This document shows, in pieces, positions 62,064 through 64,000 of a DNA stretch of 64,000 nucleotides. The number at the start of each line of letters is the position of its first letter. The first letter of the stretch is position 1. Both the position numbers and the translations under genes were made by a program. The stretch comes from Flavobacterium sp. 1355 (GTDB lineage Bacteria; Bacteroidota; Bacteroidia; Flavobacteriales; Flavobacteriaceae), in contig NZ_JAFICC010000002.1 of the NCBI RefSeq assembly GCF_017833415.1, positions 62,001-126,000 on the forward strand, read 5' to 3'. The notes beneath the pieces are model-generated. The model ran no database searches. It saw only the letters and a list, made by a program, of their open reading frames with translations, and was not told the DNA's origin.

Positions 62064-62645
62064 CTATTTTTTTACTGCACCCGGCGGAAAACCTTCCATG
62101 ATTTTCTTAATTGCACCGGCAATAAATTCTTCAGGGTTATCTGGTTTGCTGTCAATCTGAGAATTTCCTATTCCCTGCCATACCAATTTTTGAGTTTTAG
62201 CAGAAACAATATCAATCACCAGAGAACCATCAACATAATCATAAGTATTAAATGTTGTAGATCCGCCGCCCATCATTGCACCGCCGCCCCAATATCCGTA
62301 TGGGCGGTACATCCCGCCATATCCATAAAAATTGGTGTCGGCAGTGACTGATTGTTTGTTTTTTAAGATTGATACTGCATTTACTTTCAGATCAGGATTT
62401 GATGCCGACTCTGTAAAACCTTTTGCGATCATTTCTGAACGAATAGCATTTGTAACCCGATCAACATTTAATTGGTTTACCTGGCCTTCCTGAGCCTTTA
62501 AATCATAAACAGCAAAGGTTTTGTATTCGCTAAAATTGGCAGAATGATCATAATCAGTTGTCACTTTTACAGTTGGTGAGCAACTATATAATAAAACCAA
62601 TAAAAATGTTGGTATAAAACGAAAGTTTGTTCTTTTAGTATTCAT
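62064..62645 (-). CDS. DUF4136 lipoprotein
   Basis: A 193-residue lipoprotein (LLVLLYSCSPT, Cys at about 22). The body matches DUF4136: VTTDYDHSANFSEYKTFAVY start, AIRSEMIAKGFTESASNPDL, a glycine-rich GYGGMYRPYGYWGGG loop, and LVWQGIGNSQID near the end. Function unknown; periplasmic. Confidence 0.9.
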   Translation of the reverse strand: MNTKRTNFRFIPTFLLVLLYSCSPTVKVTTDYDHSANFSEYKTFAVYDLKAQEGQVNQLNVDRVTNAIRSEMIAKGFTESASNPDLKVNAVSILKNKQSVTADTNFYGYGGMYRPYGYWGGGAMMGGGSTTFNTYDYVDGSLVIDIVSAKTQKLVWQGIGNSQIDSKPDNPEEFIAGAIKKIMEGFPPGAVKK

Positions 62646-62874
62646 TGTGTGATATTTAAATTAATGATTAAAGTAGTCTAAGGTGAATTTTAAATCTTAA
62701 CTAAATTCTGAATGAAATGGCGAATAGGGAAGAATGGCTACAAGTATGCATATAAAATATTGCAAAACAAGTAATTACAATAACTCAAAGATATAATATT
62801 TTCTGTAAAACAGATATCAAATAAGTAATTTTTCTTACATTATTTTTTTAATATATATTTTCTTCTATATCACA

Positions 62875-63753
62875 TCATTTTGAAGGGAAGACAAAAGCGA
62901 GGACAGCTCTTAGTCCCCAATCGGGTTTCATTTCATGCGGACCCACTACCGGAATTAACGGCATTATGGCAAACTGCACTACCTGATCTCCTAATTTGGT
63001 AACTGCCCCAATGGATGGGTTTATTGTTATCATAGTGGTATTTCCTTCCCAGTTTTGAGTAATCTCTGCGTTTACTCCTAAGCTTGCTCCGCTTTTATAA
63101 CTATGTGAAAGAAATATTTGAGTATAAAAACTATTAAAATCAGCACGATCTTCATTTCCTGCTACAGACCAAATCTGATTGGCTATAAAACCCACCGAAA
63201 GTCCTTTTCCCTGATGCATGACCAATACACTTGGCCCTACTCCAAATTTTTCTGTTCCTAAAACTTTTTCTGTAGCGGTAGGCACCAAAAAAGCGGGTCC
63301 GAATCCTAAAATAATTCCCTTTGTTTTAGGAGCAAAAAAAGCGGTTACAGTGGCATCGCTCAGTCCAAATTCGTGTGTGTTTTCGCCTGTAATATCTCTT
63401 TGATCTACTACCGGAAGAATGTAACGTGTTATTAAGTTTAGGTTTTCAGTTAATTTAAAAGGAATAACAGGCTGTATGTTTACAGTATATTTTGATCCGT
63501 TAAAAGCACCTATACCATAATTGAGGTTGTTTTGTAAAGGCACACTTATAAGGCTTGCTACAGGATTGGCCAATTTGTCTGCTAATTCCTGTGCACTGGC
63601 TCCGGCTTTTGCAGGCTCTTCCTGCGCACAAACTGAAAAACCAATAAGAAAATAAACCAAACTGAATAAGAATTTGACGGTTTTATAAGGACTGTTCTGT
63701 TTCATAAGGTTTGAATTAAAAATTATTCTTTTTCGAAAATCAAAATGAAACAA
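62875..63753 (-). CDS. Outer-membrane protein of the 'neuromedin U'/MetA-like type
   Basis: A 292-residue protein; the better start is MKQNSPYKTVKFLF (about residue 17), giving a signal peptide (LFSLVYFLIGFSVCAQ). The body is a barrel with FKLTENLNLITRYILPVV and GPAFLVPTATEKVLGTEKFG, and an IMPLIPVVGPHEMKPDWGLR end typical of proteins that carry the misleading label neuromedin U. Function unknown. Confidence 0.7.
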   Translation of the reverse strand: MFHFDFRKRIIFNSNLMKQNSPYKTVKFLFSLVYFLIGFSVCAQEEPAKAGASAQELADKLANPVASLISVPLQNNLNYGIGAFNGSKYTVNIQPVIPFKLTENLNLITRYILPVVDQRDITGENTHEFGLSDATVTAFFAPKTKGIILGFGPAFLVPTATEKVLGTEKFGVGPSVLVMHQGKGLSVGFIANQIWSVAGNEDRADFNSFYTQIFLSHSYKSGASLGVNAEITQNWEGNTTMITINPSIGAVTKLGDQVVQFAIMPLIPVVGPHEMKPDWGLRAVLAFVFPSK

Positions 63754-63799
63754 TTTTTACAATCAAAAATTGTTTCATCTCAACCCTAACTAATTCAAA

Positions 63800-64000
63800 T
63801 TATTTTGGAAATATTGTTTTCCAATCATCTTTTATACTGACTACATGATATTTGTATTTGGCAGCGGTGCTTAAGGACAAATTGTCTTTTTCCTGATAAC
63901 TGTATTCTCTGATCGAATCGTTGTGGTTTACAATCATTTGAAAAGAAGGATATTTGCTGCCAGAAGAATATCTTAGCATGGCAAGGTCACCGGCTCCGCC
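63800..64000 (-). CDS. HAD-family phosphatase, 3' end (partial)
   Basis: The last 66 codons of a gene that runs out of the window. GGAGDLAMLRYSS matches the Mg-binding GxxxD loop of HAD phosphatases, followed by QMIVNHNDSIREYSY and VSIKDDWKTIFPK. These fit the C-terminus of bacterial HAD acid-phosphatase-like hydrolases. The catalytic DxD part lies outside the window. Confidence 0.7.
   Translation of the reverse strand, partial: GGAGDLAMLRYSSGSKYPSFQMIVNHNDSIREYSYQEKDNLSLSTAAKYKYHVVSIKDDWKTIFPK

Overview
The window reads as chromosome of a Flavobacterium-like member of the Bacteroidota. Base composition is AT-rich. Promoters carry the Bacteroidota -7 element TAnnTTTG (for example at 15922, 24439, 30874, 34055, 51580, 53016 and 53815). 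Lineage-typical families are present: TssD-type Hcp, DUF2480, DUF3078, a DUF5689 lipoprotein, a TonB-dependent receptor with a carboxypeptidase-like N-terminus, and an SDR-type threonine dehydrogenase. All product names come from reading the translations; no database search was possible.

Region 1 (1-11.5 kb, minus strand) is an auxiliary type VI secretion (T6SS-iii) payload island: TssD/Hcp, a zinc metalloprotease effector with a lipoprotein partner, an NlpC/P60-like effector with a lipoprotein partner, VgrG, LysM proteins, and a PAAR-like (DUF4280-type) effector followed by three paralogous membrane-anchored immunity candidates. The island holds broken pieces: detached effector tails between immunity genes, a copied vgrG-tail/LysM-head junction and a decayed cassette. 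No sheath or baseplate genes are in the window.

Region 2 (11.6-24.2 kb) has mfd, a lipoprotein, tdh, a DUF418 pseudogene, a three-gene Panacea-domain operon that looks like a toxin-antitoxin system, an M1 peptidase, a subtilase lipoprotein and an MBL-fold hydrolase.

Region 3 (24.4-35 kb) is the SUF iron-sulfur assembly locus: sufA, sufB, an FMN-reductase-like gene, sufC and sufD, then sufS, a lipoprotein, sufE, sufT, DUF2480 and DUF3078. It is interrupted by an oppositely oriented serine hydrolase and a 58-residue membrane protein. hflX and a TonB receptor/DUF5689 pair follow (35-42 kb), then an MFS transporter, an oxidoreductase and an old-yellow-enzyme (42-45.8 kb).

Region 4 (45.9-51.3 kb) is a complete peptide export and bacteriocin-like operon: an HTH regulator, a 45-residue double-glycine precursor too short for ordinary gene calling, a permease, an ATPase, an HlyD adaptor and a C39 peptidase ABC transporter.

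Region 5 (51.6-57.1 kb) has rseP, two identical tandem tRNA-Asn genes, three 120-bp tandem repeats, a short XRE regulator, and an AAA ATPase plus DUF4435 TOPRIM pair matching the PARIS anti-phage architecture. The block ends in a degenerate copy of the tRNA-Asn 3' end, which suggests a small defence island at this tRNA.

Region 6 (57.1-64 kb) has a C1 peptidase, an Omp85-like barrel, other outer-membrane proteins, a membrane AraC-type regulator, a DUF4136 lipoprotein and the 3' end of a HAD phosphatase. Long nested palindromes sit in many intergenic gaps, particularly between 15.7 and 44.7 kb.
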